The notes under the pieces: generated by a model
Told to the model about the DNA's origin: nothing
Databases searched by the model: none
The model's input: only the letters and a program-made list of their open reading frames with translations
Translations under genes and position numbers: made by a program
Assembly (NCBI RefSeq): GCF_913054395.1
Contig: NZ_CAJXIP010000017.1
Span: 1-45,268 of the forward strand
Direction of reading: 5' to 3'
Length of the DNA: 45,268 nucleotides
Source: an uncultured Roseovarius sp.
GTDB taxonomy: Bacteria > Pseudomonadota > Alphaproteobacteria > Rhodobacterales > Rhodobacteraceae
Shown here: positions 7,266 to 16,445 of the stretch, piece by piece
How positions within the stretch are numbered: the stretch's first letter is position 1
Layout: the number at the start of each line of letters is the position of its first letter

Positions 7266-9584
7266 ATGAAGGACGCCGTTTCCATCACCGGGGCTGCCCA
7301 TATGGACCGCATCCACGACAGTGCCGCCAAGCACGTCACCGGCACGGCCGACTATACCGACGATATCGCCATGCCCGAAGGCACGTTGCATGCCTATCTG
7401 GGTGTTTCCGATGTCGCCCATGCGAAACTTTTGGGTATCGACTATACCGATGTTCTGGCAACGCCCGGCGTCGTTGGCGTTCTCACCGCGGATGACGTGC
7501 CGGGCGTCAACGACATCAGCCCGACCGGTCTGAACGATGAACCGGTTTTCCCGACCGAGTCGATCCAGTTTCATGGTCAGCCGCTCTTTGCAGTGATCGC
7601 CGAGACCCGCGACATTGCGCGGCGCGCCGCCGAACTGGCGAGGATCGACTATGAGATCCAGCCCCACGCGCTTGATCCCATCGCTGCCCAAGAGGCCGGG
7701 TACGGCTATGTGACCGCGCCGCTAAAGCTGGAGCGGGGCGATGTTGACCCGGTACTGGACGCCGCCACCAATCGGATCAAGGGGCGAATGGCGGTGGGCG
7801 GGCAGGATCACATGTACCTTGAAGGGCATATCGCCTTTGCCATTCCGGGTGAGGACGATGATGTCATCGTGCACTGTTCCACCCAGCATCCGTCTGAGGC
7901 GCAGCACATGGTTGCCCATGTCCTGGGCGTGCCCTCGAATGCGGTTGTCGTGAACGTGCGCCGTATGGGCGGCGGCTTTGGTGGCAAGGAAAGCCAGATG
8001 AACCTCTTTTGCGCCGTCGCCGCGATGGCCGCGAAGAAGTGGAACCGCGCCGTGAAAATCCGCCCCGACCGCGATCAGGATATGACCGCAACGGGCAAAC
8101 GCCATGATTTCGTGATTGAGTATGACGTCGCCTTTGACGACGCTGGCCGCATTCAGGCGGTGGATAGCAGCTTTGCCGCTCGATGCGGGTTTTCCGCGGA
8201 CCTCTCCGGCCCGGTCACGGACCGCGCGCTGTTTCACGCCGATAATGCGTATTTCTACCCGAATGTGCGGCTCAACAGCCATCCAATGAAGACCAACACT
8301 GTTTCGAACACCGCGTTCCGTGGCTTTGGGGGGCCGCAGGGGGTGATCGCCGCCGAGCGCATGATTGAAGAGATTGCCTATGCCACCGGTCAGGACCCGT
8401 TGGACATCCGCAAGGCGAACTTCTATGGCGAAGAAGGTCGAAACCTGACGCCCTATCACCAGGAAGTCGAGGACAACATTCTGGATCGGCTGGTCGGGGA
8501 ACTGGAAGAAACGTCTGAATACCGTCAGCGCCGCAAGGATATCATCGCTTTCAATGAAACGTCGCCGGTTCTGAAAAAGGGCATCGCGCTGACGCCTGTC
8601 AAATTCGGCATCTCCTTCACCGCGACCTGGTACAATCAGGCCGGTGCGCTTGTTCACGTCTATAACGACGGCTCAATCCACCTGAACCACGGCGGCACCG
8701 AAATGGGGCAGGGGCTCAATACCAAGGTGGCGCAGGTCGTTGCCGAGGCGTTGCAGGTTGATTTTGAGCGCATCAAGATCACCAAGACCACCACCGAGAA
8801 AGTGCCTAACACCTCGGCAACCGCAGCGTCGAGCGGCACCGACCTGAACGGCATGGCGGCGCTGAATGCTGTAGAGCAGATCAAGGCGCGGCTGATCGAA
8901 TTTGCGGCGACGACCTGGGATGTGGCCCCGGAAGAGGTCAGCTTTCGCGCCAATCAGGTACATATTGGCAAAGAGGCGTTTTCTTTTGACGCGTTTATCA
9001 AACAGGCTTACCTCGCACGCGTGCAGCTTTCCGCAGCAGGTTTCTACAAGACGCCGAAAATCCACTGGAACCGCGCCAAGGGTCAGGGCCGTCCGTTCTA
9101 TTATTATGCCTACGGCGCGGCGTGCTCTGAAGTGACCATCGACACGTTGACCGGCGAGTACCGCCTGGAGCGTACTGACATCCTGCATGACGTGGGCCGG
9201 TCGCTGAACCCGATCCTCGACAAAGGTCAGGTCGAAGGTGCCTTCATTCAGGGCATGGGCTGGCTCACCACCGAGGAATTGTGGTGGGACGATGCCGGAC
9301 GTCTGCGTACTCACGCGCCGTCGACCTACAAGATCCCGCTCGCGTCCGACCGGCCGCGCGTGTTCAACGTGAACCTTGCCGACTGGTCCGAGAACCGCGA
9401 ACTGAGCATCAAACGCTCCAAGGCAGTAGGCGAACCGCCCTTCATGCTGGGCATCTCGGTGCTGGAGGCGCTGTCGATGGCTGTGGCCTCTATCGCCGAC
9501 TATCGCAAATGCCCGCGCCTTGATGCGCCGGCCACTCCCGAGCGTATTCTGATGGCCGTTGCCCGGCTGCGGGCCGAGGGGTGA
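7266..9584 (+). CDS. xdhB: Xanthine dehydrogenase molybdopterin-binding subunit
   Basis: A 772-residue XdhB, matching the usual bacterial size, that carries the molybdenum cofactor and the purine site. Visible motifs are MGGGFGGKES (Moco contact), NTAFRGFGGPQG, GGTEMGQGLNTKV and KAVGEPPFML, where E723 matches the catalytic Glu of the family. The start MKDAVSITGAAHMDRIHDSA at ATG 7266 follows AAGGAG; upstream in-frame codons overlap the end of xdhA in another frame and are spurious. The stop is three bases before xdhC. Function is confident; the order XdhA, XdhB, XdhC matches the classic purine locus. Confidence 0.96.
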   Translation: MKDAVSITGAAHMDRIHDSAAKHVTGTADYTDDIAMPEGTLHAYLGVSDVAHAKLLGIDYTDVLATPGVVGVLTADDVPGVNDISPTGLNDEPVFPTESIQFHGQPLFAVIAETRDIARRAAELARIDYEIQPHALDPIAAQEAGYGYVTAPLKLERGDVDPVLDAATNRIKGRMAVGGQDHMYLEGHIAFAIPGEDDDVIVHCSTQHPSEAQHMVAHVLGVPSNAVVVNVRRMGGGFGGKESQMNLFCAVAAMAAKKWNRAVKIRPDRDQDMTATGKRHDFVIEYDVAFDDAGRIQAVDSSFAARCGFSADLSGPVTDRALFHADNAYFYPNVRLNSHPMKTNTVSNTAFRGFGGPQGVIAAERMIEEIAYATGQDPLDIRKANFYGEEGRNLTPYHQEVEDNILDRLVGELEETSEYRQRRKDIIAFNETSPVLKKGIALTPVKFGISFTATWYNQAGALVHVYNDGSIHLNHGGTEMGQGLNTKVAQVVAEALQVDFERIKITKTTTEKVPNTSATAASSGTDLNGMAALNAVEQIKARLIEFAATTWDVAPEEVSFRANQVHIGKEAFSFDAFIKQAYLARVQLSAAGFYKTPKIHWNRAKGQGRPFYYYAYGAACSEVTIDTLTGEYRLERTDILHDVGRSLNPILDKGQVEGAFIQGMGWLTTEELWWDDAGRLRTHAPSTYKIPLASDRPRVFNVNLADWSENRELSIKRSKAVGEPPFMLGISVLEALSMAVASIADYRKCPRLDAPATPERILMAVARLRAEG

Positions 9585-9587
9585 ATC

Positions 9588-10469
9588 ATGTCGCTCAGCA
9601 CCGCCTCTCTGAATGACTTTTTCGTAGCGCATCCTTCGGTCGTCCGCATTGTGCTGACCCGCGTGCGCGGCTCCTCCCCTCGCAACGAAGGGACCGAGAT
9701 GTTTGTAACGTCCCGGTCGCTCTGGGGAACTCTCGGTGGCGGCCAACTTGAATATCTTGCGATTGATACCGCACGGAAAATGTTGCGTGACGGGGCATTG
9801 CAGCGCGACGTGGACGTACCGCTTGGCCCCGAGATAGGCCAATGCTGTGGCGGGCGTGTTGAAATGCGTCTGAAGCGCATGCGCGGCTCTGACAAGCGCG
9901 CCGCAGTGAACCGGGCCCTGAAGGCCGACGCGGCATTGCCCCATGTCTATGTCATGGGGGCCGGTCATGTGGGGCGGGCTCTTGCCAAACTGTTTCAGCA
10001 TCTGCCGGTGAAGTGCATCCTGATTGACACGCGACCCGAGGAAATCGCCCTGAACACCGCTGCTGTCGAGACCCGCGTTAGTGTTCTGCCCGAAGCGGAT
10101 ATCTGGAATGCCCCCGCAGGCAGTGCCTTTATCGTGCTGACCCATGACCACGCGCTTGATTTCCTGCTGACCTCGGCCGCGCTGGAGCGGGAGGACGCCG
10201 TTTACGTCGGCATGATCGGATCGGCCACGAAGCGCGCGAAATTCAGGAACTGGACGCATAAACACTGTGATGGCCAGACCATCGAACATTTGAATTGCCC
10301 CATCGGGGCAAGCGGTAGCCGCGACAAGCGGCCCAGCGTCATTGCGGCCTTTGTGGCTGCTGAGGTGATCGCTGAACTGACCTCTGAAACTGCCGCATTC
10401 GCCCCTGCCGGGGCATCTGAAATGCCCCGCGCGGGCATATATCCGGGTCGGGAAGGGAAGCTGGTCTGA
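9588..10469 (+). CDS. xdhC: Xanthine dehydrogenase accessory protein XdhC
   Basis: A 293-residue XdhC-type chaperone that binds molybdenum cofactor, helps convert it to the sulfurated form and delivers it to XdhB. The N-terminal XdhC/CoxI domain has VRGSSPRNEGTEMFV and GTLGGGQLEYLAI. The C-terminal Rossmann-like domain has VYVMGAGHVGRALAKLF and ends with YVGMIGSATKRAKF and the RPSVIAAFVAAEVI helix. It starts three bases after xdhB and is clearly co-transcribed. It is not itself catalytic for purines. Confidence 0.93.
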   Translation: MSLSTASLNDFFVAHPSVVRIVLTRVRGSSPRNEGTEMFVTSRSLWGTLGGGQLEYLAIDTARKMLRDGALQRDVDVPLGPEIGQCCGGRVEMRLKRMRGSDKRAAVNRALKADAALPHVYVMGAGHVGRALAKLFQHLPVKCILIDTRPEEIALNTAAVETRVSVLPEADIWNAPAGSAFIVLTHDHALDFLLTSAALEREDAVYVGMIGSATKRAKFRNWTHKHCDGQTIEHLNCPIGASGSRDKRPSVIAAFVAAEVIAELTSETAAFAPAGASEMPRAGIYPGREGKLV

Positions 10470-10510
10470 TCGGCCAGAGGAGATCCGATCCATCACAGGA
10501 GGAGACCGTC

Positions 10511-12112
10511 ATGGACGGGAGGACATACGACTACAAGCTGTTTACGCGCAGCGATTTCAACGCCTTTTGGGCACTTTTTACCGACAACCTCGTGAACCTG
10601 CTAATCCTGTCAGGGGTCTGCCAGTTCGTGTTCCAGATGCCAACCGACATCGTCTTTGACCGGATCGTGCCCGGCGCAGCCATCGCAATTCTAGCCGGTG
10701 TTGCAGTCTATACCTATCTGGCGAAATGGGCGGCCAACAAGCAGGGCAAGGACGTGACCGCCCTGCCTTACGGCATCTCGACACCTGTGATGTTTGTCTA
10801 TCTCTTCGGCGTGATCGGGCCTATCTACTGGGCGACAAACGATCCGCTGCTGGCTTGGCAAGTGGGCATAGGTGCGGGCTTTGTCGGCGGCATCGTCGCG
10901 GCACTTGGGGCCATCGTTGGTCCGTTTCTCAAGGGTATCACACCGCGCGCGGGCATGTTGGGCACGCTTTGCGGCATTGCTCTTGTGTTCATCGGGTCGG
11001 TGCCTTTGGCCGAGATTTTTGAACATCCGCTGATCGGATTCACATCGCTGTTGTTCATCCTTTGGGGTCTGATTGGACGTTTCCGCCTGCCGGGCAATGT
11101 GCCTGCGGGCCTTGTCGCGATTGCTGCCGGAACAGTGATTGCCATTTTTCTGGGGGAATCCAGGATTGACGTAAGCGGCATCGGATTCTACCCGCCCGTT
11201 CCATATGTCGGTGATCTGATTGCCGGTATTCACTATCTCATCGCCAACCCGGAGCTTTTCCTGGTGCTGATCCCGGTGCAGATATACAATTTCATCGAAA
11301 CGATGAACAATGTGGAGTCCGCCGAAGCGGCGGGCGACCATTACCCGGTGGGCCTGTGCCAGGTCACGGATGGCGCGGGCACGATGCTGGGCGCGCTTTT
11401 TGGCTCGCCTTTTCCGACCACCGTCTATATCGGCCATCCTGCCTATAAGCGCCTTGATGCGCATGCAGGATACATCGTCGGTGTTGCGGCCGTCATCGCC
11501 GTCGCAGCGTTCTTCGGCTTCCTGTCGTTTCTGGCTGGGCTAATCCCAATTGCCGCCGCAGCGCCCGTACTGGTGTTCGTGTCCGTCAGTCTGATTACCA
11601 ACACTGCATGGGCGGTAAAGCCGATGCATATGGCTGCCGTTTCCTTTGCCATCCTGCCGCATATCTCGGCTTTCCTGATGGTGAAATGGGGGTCGTTGAT
11701 GAACGCATTGCGCAATTTGGATGTCGAAGGCCTTCCCCCCTTGGGTGACGACGGCCTGACCGCAGCCCTGTTGATGGAAGGCGCGCATTACGAAGGTCAT
11801 CTGGCCCTTAGCCAGGGTGCGATCATCACCGGTCTGATCTGGGGGGCCATCGTGGCAGACGTGATCGACGGGCGTTTCAAGATGGCGGGGGGGTTTGCCG
11901 TTGCAGCGGCTGTCATGTCCTCAGTCGGGATCATCCACTCCTACACTTTGCAAATGCCGCAGTTTGACGGAATCACCGTCGGTTATCTGATCGTCGGCGC
12001 GTTCCTGTACCTCTATCCGATGTTCGCACTGAAAGAGGACCTGGAGCATCGTATCATCGTTCCGGATGAGCCGGACTTGATCGACGACGACACGCCCGCG
12101 CAACAGGCCTGA
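10511..12112 (+). CDS. NCS2-family purine/xanthine-type permease
   Basis: A 533-residue membrane protein with about 12 to 14 predicted helices. It resembles the nucleobase-cation symporter-2 (xanthine/uracil permease) superfamily, closer to the AzgA-like branch by patterns such as ALPYGISTPVMFVYLFG, KGITPRAGMLGTLCGIALVF and a mid-protein IPVQIYNFIETMNNVESAEAAGD stretch. It has an unusually long soluble-looking region after residue 395 (NALRNLDVEGLPPLGDDGL). Located between xdhC and guanine deaminase, it is the likely importer of the bases the operon degrades. The exact purine (xanthine, hypoxanthine, guanine) cannot be read from sequence. Confidence 0.82.
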   Translation: MDGRTYDYKLFTRSDFNAFWALFTDNLVNLLILSGVCQFVFQMPTDIVFDRIVPGAAIAILAGVAVYTYLAKWAANKQGKDVTALPYGISTPVMFVYLFGVIGPIYWATNDPLLAWQVGIGAGFVGGIVAALGAIVGPFLKGITPRAGMLGTLCGIALVFIGSVPLAEIFEHPLIGFTSLLFILWGLIGRFRLPGNVPAGLVAIAAGTVIAIFLGESRIDVSGIGFYPPVPYVGDLIAGIHYLIANPELFLVLIPVQIYNFIETMNNVESAEAAGDHYPVGLCQVTDGAGTMLGALFGSPFPTTVYIGHPAYKRLDAHAGYIVGVAAVIAVAAFFGFLSFLAGLIPIAAAAPVLVFVSVSLITNTAWAVKPMHMAAVSFAILPHISAFLMVKWGSLMNALRNLDVEGLPPLGDDGLTAALLMEGAHYEGHLALSQGAIITGLIWGAIVADVIDGRFKMAGGFAVAAAVMSSVGIIHSYTLQMPQFDGITVGYLIVGAFLYLYPMFALKEDLEHRIIVPDEPDLIDDDTPAQQA

Positions 12113-12120
12113 CCCAATCA

Positions 12121-12144
12121 AGGGGCGGCCTGCGGGCCGCCTCT
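12121..12144 (+). promoter_or_regulatory. GC-rich stem-loop between the permease and guanine deaminase genes
   Basis: AGGGGCGGCC pairs with GGCCGCCTCT around a TGCG loop, a 10-bp stem with one G-T pair, in the 62-base gap. No T-tract follows, so it is not a standard terminator. It could tune downstream expression or protect the upstream message. Confidence 0.45.
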
Positions 12145-12174
12145 GTTCACTCACCCGCAGAAATTGAGACAACC

Positions 12175-13473
12175 ATGACCGACAGATTGCTACGCGGCCG
12201 CCTTTTGACCTTTCATCGCGAACCGCAGAGCGGCGACGATAGTGATGCCTATACCTATCTCGAAGACGCGGGCCTCTTGATCCGGAACGGGATCATCGAG
12301 GATACGGGACCGTTTGAGACAATCCGGGCGAAGGCCCGCGACGTTGTCGTCAAGGATCACCGGCCGCATCTGATGCTGGCGGGCTTTATCGACACCCATA
12401 TCCATTTTCCGCAGGTGCAGGTGATCGCCTCCTGGGGCTCGCAGCTTCTGGATTGGCTGAACAACTACACCTTTCCCGAAGAAACCCGCTTTGCCTCGCA
12501 AGAGCACAGCCAACGCATGGCGGAAGCGTTCTTCGATCAACTGATTGCCCATGGCACGACCAGTGCGGTGGCGTTCTGTTCGGTTCACAAGACCTCTGCG
12601 GATGCGTTCTTTTCGGAAGCGACCCGCCGCAACATGCGCATGCTGGGCGGCAAGGTCCTGATGGACCGAAACGCGCCGAGTGACCTGCGTGACACCGTGC
12701 AATCGGGGTATGACGACACCAAGGCACTGATCGTTGACTGGCACGGCAAAGGTCGGAATGGTTATGTGATCTCTCCGCGCTTTGCCATCACCTCGACGCC
12801 AGAGCAGATGGAGATGGCAAAGACCCTCGCCGCAGAGCATCCGGGATGTCATATCCAGACGCATTTATCTGAAAACAAGGACGAAATCGCTTTTACCAAA
12901 GAGCTTTACGCGCAAGCGCGCGACTACCTTGATGTATACCAAAGCTACGGTCTGCTTGGCGACAAGACGTTACTTGGACACGCCATCCACCTGGAACCGC
13001 GCGAAATCGACGCGCTGGTGGAAACCGGGGCGCATCCCGTGTTTTGCCCAACGTCCAACCTCTTTCTGGGAAGCGGGCTTTTCGATCATGGCGGGCTGAG
13101 TGCGCGCGGTATCATGAACGGGATTGCAACGGATGTGGGGGCCGGCACCAGCTATTGCATGCTGCAGACGCTGAACGAGGGTTACAAGGTCCTTCAGCTT
13201 CAGGGGCAGTCGCTGCATCCGCTGCAAGCCTTCCACTGGGCCACACGGGGCAACGCATGTGTCCTGGGCCTTGAACACAAGATCGGCACGCTTGCGCCGG
13301 GGACCGAGGCGGATATCATCATCCTCAATTCCGCTGCCACCGACGCCATGGCCTTGCGCATGGAACGCGCCGAAAGCCTGTCGGAAGAGTTGTTCATTCT
13401 GCAGATCATGGGCGACGACCGCGCGATTGACGAGGTCTATGTGAATGGCGTCGCGCAGAAGGCAAAGGCATGA
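12175..13473 (+). CDS. guaD: Guanine deaminase
   Basis: A 432-residue amidohydrolase that hydrolyses guanine to xanthine and ammonia. The metal site is visible: GFIDTHIHFPQ (H75 and H77, with the PQ typical of guanine deaminases), IQTHLSENKDEI, LLGHAIHLE and TDVGAGTSYCML with the Asp ligand. Length and motif order match bacterial GuaD. It is the last gene of the purine operon and feeds xanthine to XdhAB. No uricase or allantoinase gene follows within the window, so urate would be handled elsewhere. The start at ATG 12175 begins MTDRLLRGRLL, directly after a short AGACAACC leader. Confidence 0.94.
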   Translation: MTDRLLRGRLLTFHREPQSGDDSDAYTYLEDAGLLIRNGIIEDTGPFETIRAKARDVVVKDHRPHLMLAGFIDTHIHFPQVQVIASWGSQLLDWLNNYTFPEETRFASQEHSQRMAEAFFDQLIAHGTTSAVAFCSVHKTSADAFFSEATRRNMRMLGGKVLMDRNAPSDLRDTVQSGYDDTKALIVDWHGKGRNGYVISPRFAITSTPEQMEMAKTLAAEHPGCHIQTHLSENKDEIAFTKELYAQARDYLDVYQSYGLLGDKTLLGHAIHLEPREIDALVETGAHPVFCPTSNLFLGSGLFDHGGLSARGIMNGIATDVGAGTSYCMLQTLNEGYKVLQLQGQSLHPLQAFHWATRGNACVLGLEHKIGTLAPGTEADIIILNSAATDAMALRMERAESLSEELFILQIMGDDRAIDEVYVNGVAQKAKA

Positions 13474-13510
13474 CGGCGTCACCCGTGCGCCTGAATGGAA
13501 ACTTCGCAGT

Positions 13511-14671
13511 CTAGTTGCGCCTGAGGATCAAGAGCGCGAGCGTTGCTGCGAGTCCAAATCCCGTTGTCAGCCAGATCGCTGACACCCCCCATGCCGTCAG
13601 CGCCGCGCCAAAGACGAGCGGTGCCGCTGCCTGCAGGATGCGGGCCGGGGCGTTGAGCCAGCCGATGCGCCGCCCGTAGCCGGCAGTGCCGAACATCGCC
13701 AGCGGCAGCGTTCCCCTGGCGATGGTAAGGATACCGTTCCCCGCCCCGTGGAGGAAGGCGAATGCGTAGGATGCGGGCGCCCCGACGGTCACCAGTGCCA
13801 CGGCGGCGACGGGATGCGCCGCCACGGCCACGCGTGTCGAGACAAGCGGGTGGAACCGGCGCAGCACACCGAACTCAAGCACCCGTGCCGCGACCTGCGC
13901 CGGGCCGATGAGTGCACCGGCTGCGATCGCCACGGCTGTGCTGGCCCCGGCAGCCTGCAGCAGACCGGGCAGATGCGCGGCCATCGCTGTCGAGTTGAAC
14001 GAGGTGACCGCGAAGACGAAGGCGAGCAACCCGAGGGTCAGGCGTGATGGTGGCGGCCCGTCTTTCAGTGGTGCGCTTGGCGTGGCTGCGGTCTCAGTGC
14101 CGGTCGGCAACCATGCGTTCAGCGGCAGGGCGACGAAAAGGTGGATCAGCGCCCAGCCGAGGCAGGCCTCTCGCCAGCCCCAAGTCGCCAGCATCAGCCC
14201 GGACAATGGCCAGCCCACGGTGCTGGCAAAGCCGGCGATCAGGGTGATGCCGGTGATGGGACCGCGGGCGTCTTTGCCGTAGATACCGGCAAGCGTGGCA
14301 AACCCGGCCTCATAGAGCCCGATCCCCATGCCGAGCCCGATCACCGCCCAGCCCGCGAACATCACCACCGGCGACAGGGCCACTGCCAGCAGAGCCAGCC
14401 CCGCCGCAAATACGAAGTTGGACGCTATCAGCACGCCCCGGCCGCCAAAGTCGTCGATCCGCACCCCGGCCCATGGTCCGACCATGGCCGAAACCACCAT
14501 AGCCATGGAAAATGCACCGAAGACCCAGACCGGCGACAGGCCGAGGTCTGCGGCCATCGGCACCGCCAGAACCGCCGGGATGTAGTAGCTGGAAGCCCAG
14601 CTGACGGTGAGGGAAGATCCGAGGGCGGCGACGATCAGGCCGCGCCGCGCGGAAGTTAGTCTTGGGATCAT
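13511..14671 (-). CDS. Major facilitator superfamily transporter in an ArsR-permease module
   Basis: A 386-residue MFS protein with about 12 predicted helices. The N-terminal half has SSYYIPAVLAVPMAADLGLS and a loop-2/3-like GPWAGVRIDDFGGRGVLI segment; the C-terminal half begins near residue 200 after a cytoplasmic loop rich in Pro and Thr. The ATG at 14671 (MIPRLTSARRG) begins just before the first helix; the longer in-frame extension has no membrane features and overlaps the upstream gene. It is downstream of a PF03773-type permease and an ArsR regulator. Several MFS exporters in arsR operons (ArsJ, ArsK) handle arsenic species. No GAPDH-like partner is present, which argues against ArsJ. 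The substrate is inference. Confidence 0.8.
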   Translation of the reverse strand: MIPRLTSARRGLIVAALGSSLTVSWASSYYIPAVLAVPMAADLGLSPVWVFGAFSMAMVVSAMVGPWAGVRIDDFGGRGVLIASNFVFAAGLALLAVALSPVVMFAGWAVIGLGMGIGLYEAGFATLAGIYGKDARGPITGITLIAGFASTVGWPLSGLMLATWGWREACLGWALIHLFVALPLNAWLPTGTETAATPSAPLKDGPPPSRLTLGLLAFVFAVTSFNSTAMAAHLPGLLQAAGASTAVAIAAGALIGPAQVAARVLEFGVLRRFHPLVSTRVAVAAHPVAAVALVTVGAPASYAFAFLHGAGNGILTIARGTLPLAMFGTAGYGRRIGWLNAPARILQAAAPLVFGAALTAWGVSAIWLTTGFGLAATLALLILRRN

Positions 14672-14726
14672 GGTGGCGCTTCGATCAGGAAAAGAAAGGC
14701 GAGACAAAATACCTCGCCGTTGTCGT

Positions 14727-15779
14727 TCAAGCCACTCCGGTCCAGAGCTGGAACAGCACGCCCGACGCAAAGGCGCCGGTCAGGGACAGGCCGATGTAGA
14801 GTGCAAAGACCTGTGGCCGCGCCAATGCCCAGACCGCCATCGCCGCCGGGATCGAGGTAACGCCACCGGCGACGAGGAAGGCCATGCCGGCGCCGGGCGC
14901 CATGCCCTGTTCGATCAGCCCGCCGACCAGTGGCAGCGCCGCATAACCATTCAGGTAGGCGGGAACCCCGACCACCGTTGCCGTCACGATAGGTAGAAGC
15001 CCCTCACCGCCGAGAGCGGCGGTCACGGTTTCCGCCGGGATCCAAGCCAGCATCAGGCTCTCGAGGATGAAGGCGAGCGTCAGCCATTTGGCGAGGAACA
15101 GCGTGGTGCTCAGCGCGGTCTTTCCGAACTTGGCCCGGCGGCCCGCATCGGCCCAGAATCGCCAGACGACGGGCTTTGGCGCACGGACCCTGGTGCCGCC
15201 GCAACCCCCGTCGCCGATCCCCTCGCGCAGCGGATCGGCAAAAGCGCCACCTTTCATCATCAGGTGCACCACCGTGCCGCCGAACACGCCTAGCCCGATG
15301 GCCGCAACGGTCTTGGCAACTGCGAATTCGAGGTCGAGCACACCCGCCGTCAGCACGAACATCGACGGGTCCATGATCGGTGACGCCAGCCAGAACGCCA
15401 TCACCGCCGAAAGCGGCACGCCCATCGCCAGAAGCGCGGCGATCAGCGGGATCACTCCACAGGAGCAGAAGGGCGAGATACCCCCCGCCAAGGCGCCCAG
15501 CCCGATCATCAGGAGCGGCGCGCCGGTGAAGGCGCGGGCGATGAGGTTGTCGGCACCCGTCGCCCCGGCCCAGGCGGCGATGGCGATGGACAGGATCAGA
15601 AACGGCGCCGTGCCAATGAGTGCGCTACCCGCGAAGAGCACGCTCTCTGCGGCCTGGGACGTATCGAACACCGCCAGCGCCGCAAGGATCAGCGCCGAGG
15701 CAAGCCAGACACGCTGATCCTGCCACAGATGACGCAGCACGGACCGGAGGCCCGGCGTCGGGAGGGTTGTATCAGTCAT
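14727..15779 (-). CDS. PF03773-type permease (ArsP/DUF318-like), module 1
   Basis: A 350-residue polytopic membrane protein of the permease family that includes ArsP. Both internal halves carry their signatures: GGISPFCSCGVIPLIAALLA near residue 100 and VGVPAYLNGYAALPLVGGLI near 280. The CxC in FCSC is the cysteine motif of this family. A cytoplasmic loop between helices has GDGGCGGTR. I start at ATG 15779, preceded by GGAGA at 7 bases; TTG and GTG codons just upstream are in frame but less likely. The gene lies 55 bases downstream of an ArsR gene and upstream of an MFS gene, all on the minus strand, so it is probably an ArsR-controlled metalloid or organo-arsenical exporter. Confidence 0.85.
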   Translation of the reverse strand: MTDTTLPTPGLRSVLRHLWQDQRVWLASALILAALAVFDTSQAAESVLFAGSALIGTAPFLILSIAIAAWAGATGADNLIARAFTGAPLLMIGLGALAGGISPFCSCGVIPLIAALLAMGVPLSAVMAFWLASPIMDPSMFVLTAGVLDLEFAVAKTVAAIGLGVFGGTVVHLMMKGGAFADPLREGIGDGGCGGTRVRAPKPVVWRFWADAGRRAKFGKTALSTTLFLAKWLTLAFILESLMLAWIPAETVTAALGGEGLLPIVTATVVGVPAYLNGYAALPLVGGLIEQGMAPGAGMAFLVAGGVTSIPAAMAVWALARPQVFALYIGLSLTGAFASGVLFQLWTGVA

Positions 15780-15834
15780 CACCAAATCTCCGGAATTGCA
15801 GTTGTTTTAGGGCAAGAAAAAGGGCGCACGCGTA

Positions 15835-16152
15835 TCATGCAGCGTCCTCCGACGGGCGCACCGCGACACCGGTGCAGCACTCGGAGGTCAGGAAACCGAC
15901 GAGCCTGTGCATCGCCGGAAAATCGACCCGGTTGAACACTTCGCGGCCCTGCCTGTCCTGAAGCACAAGCCCGGCATCGACCAGTGTCGACAGATGATGA
16001 GCGAGCGTCGACGGCGCGAGGCCCAGATGCTCACCGATATCGCTGACCCGCAGCCCGTCGTCCCCGGCCTTCACCAGCAGACGAAAGATCGACAGACGAG
16101 CGTCATGTCCAAGGGCGGCAAGGGCGCGAGCGTTGGGGCTGGTCGTGGTCAT
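15835..16152 (-). CDS. ArsR-family repressor with C-terminal vicinal cysteines, module 1
   Basis: A 105-residue winged-helix ArsR protein (LGHDARLSIFRLL, LAPSTLAHHLSTLVDAGLV, then the DRQGREVFNR wing). It lacks the ELCVCDL-type metal site in the DNA-binding helix. It has an adjacent cysteine pair at C92-C93 (SECCTG) near the C-terminus. Related repressors bind As(III) through C-terminal cysteines, so a metalloid signal is plausible. The start at ATG 16152 has no Shine-Dalgarno-like sequence before it. The 5-bp-arm inverted repeat at 16164-16179 lies 11 bases upstream and is the likely operator. It heads an operon with the permease and MFS genes. Confidence 0.87.
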   Translation of the reverse strand: MTTTSPNARALAALGHDARLSIFRLLVKAGDDGLRVSDIGEHLGLAPSTLAHHLSTLVDAGLVLQDRQGREVFNRVDFPAMHRLVGFLTSECCTGVAVRPSEDAA

Positions 16153-16163
16153 GATGTCAAAAT

Positions 16164-16179
16164 AACTATAATTCTAGTT
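16164..16179. promoter_or_regulatory. Candidate ArsR operator, module 1
   Basis: AACTA and TAGTT flank TAATTC just upstream of the module 1 arsR start, within an AT-rich stretch. The position overlaps where the promoter must lie, as expected for autoregulation by ArsR. Confidence 0.45.
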
Positions 16180-16190
16180 TTGTAAATGAT

Positions 16191-16445
16191 TCATTTCGGC
16201 GGATGTAGACTCACAGCCGAATTAATATTTCGCGGATATGATGCCTCTATCACCAAGTTACGCTCGTTCAGGGTCGTCATGGTAATCCAAGCTTCAGAAC
16301 GGGAGGAGAGCAAGGCTTCAATATTCGTCGCAGAGGCTTCGTCTGCAAATGCAGTTTCTGTGACCAAAACCGACACCACGAACGCAACAGAAAACGAAAT
16401 CCGCAATCTCGGCACCAATGAACGCCCTTTAAGGCGACACCTCAT
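16191..16445 (-). CDS. Possible small exported protein of unknown function
   Basis: An 84-residue frame whose N-terminus looks like a Sec signal peptide: basic MRCRLKGRSLVPRLR, hydrophobic SFSVAFVVSVLV, and a possible cleavage at TAFADEA. The mature part would be only about 49 residues, with no motif I recognise. It lies between the two ArsR modules in a less GC-rich stretch. There is no clear ribosome site before ATG 16445. It could be a real small periplasmic protein, the remaining N-terminus of a deleted gene, or chance. The signal-peptide pattern is the only positive support. Confidence 0.35.
   Translation of the reverse strand: MRCRLKGRSLVPRLRISFSVAFVVSVLVTETAFADEASATNIEALLSSRSEAWITMTTLNERNLVIEASYPRNINSAVSLHPPK

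Noticed and set aside
8673..10496. 607-residue minus-strand frame
   Set aside because: It is antisense to xdhB and xdhC, whose motifs are unmistakable. The composition (many Arg, Gly, His, no domain) is that of a shadow frame in GC-rich DNA.
15780..15785. TTG or GTG start for the module 1 permease
   Set aside because: The ATG at 15779 has a well-spaced GGAGA; the upstream codons add only two residues.
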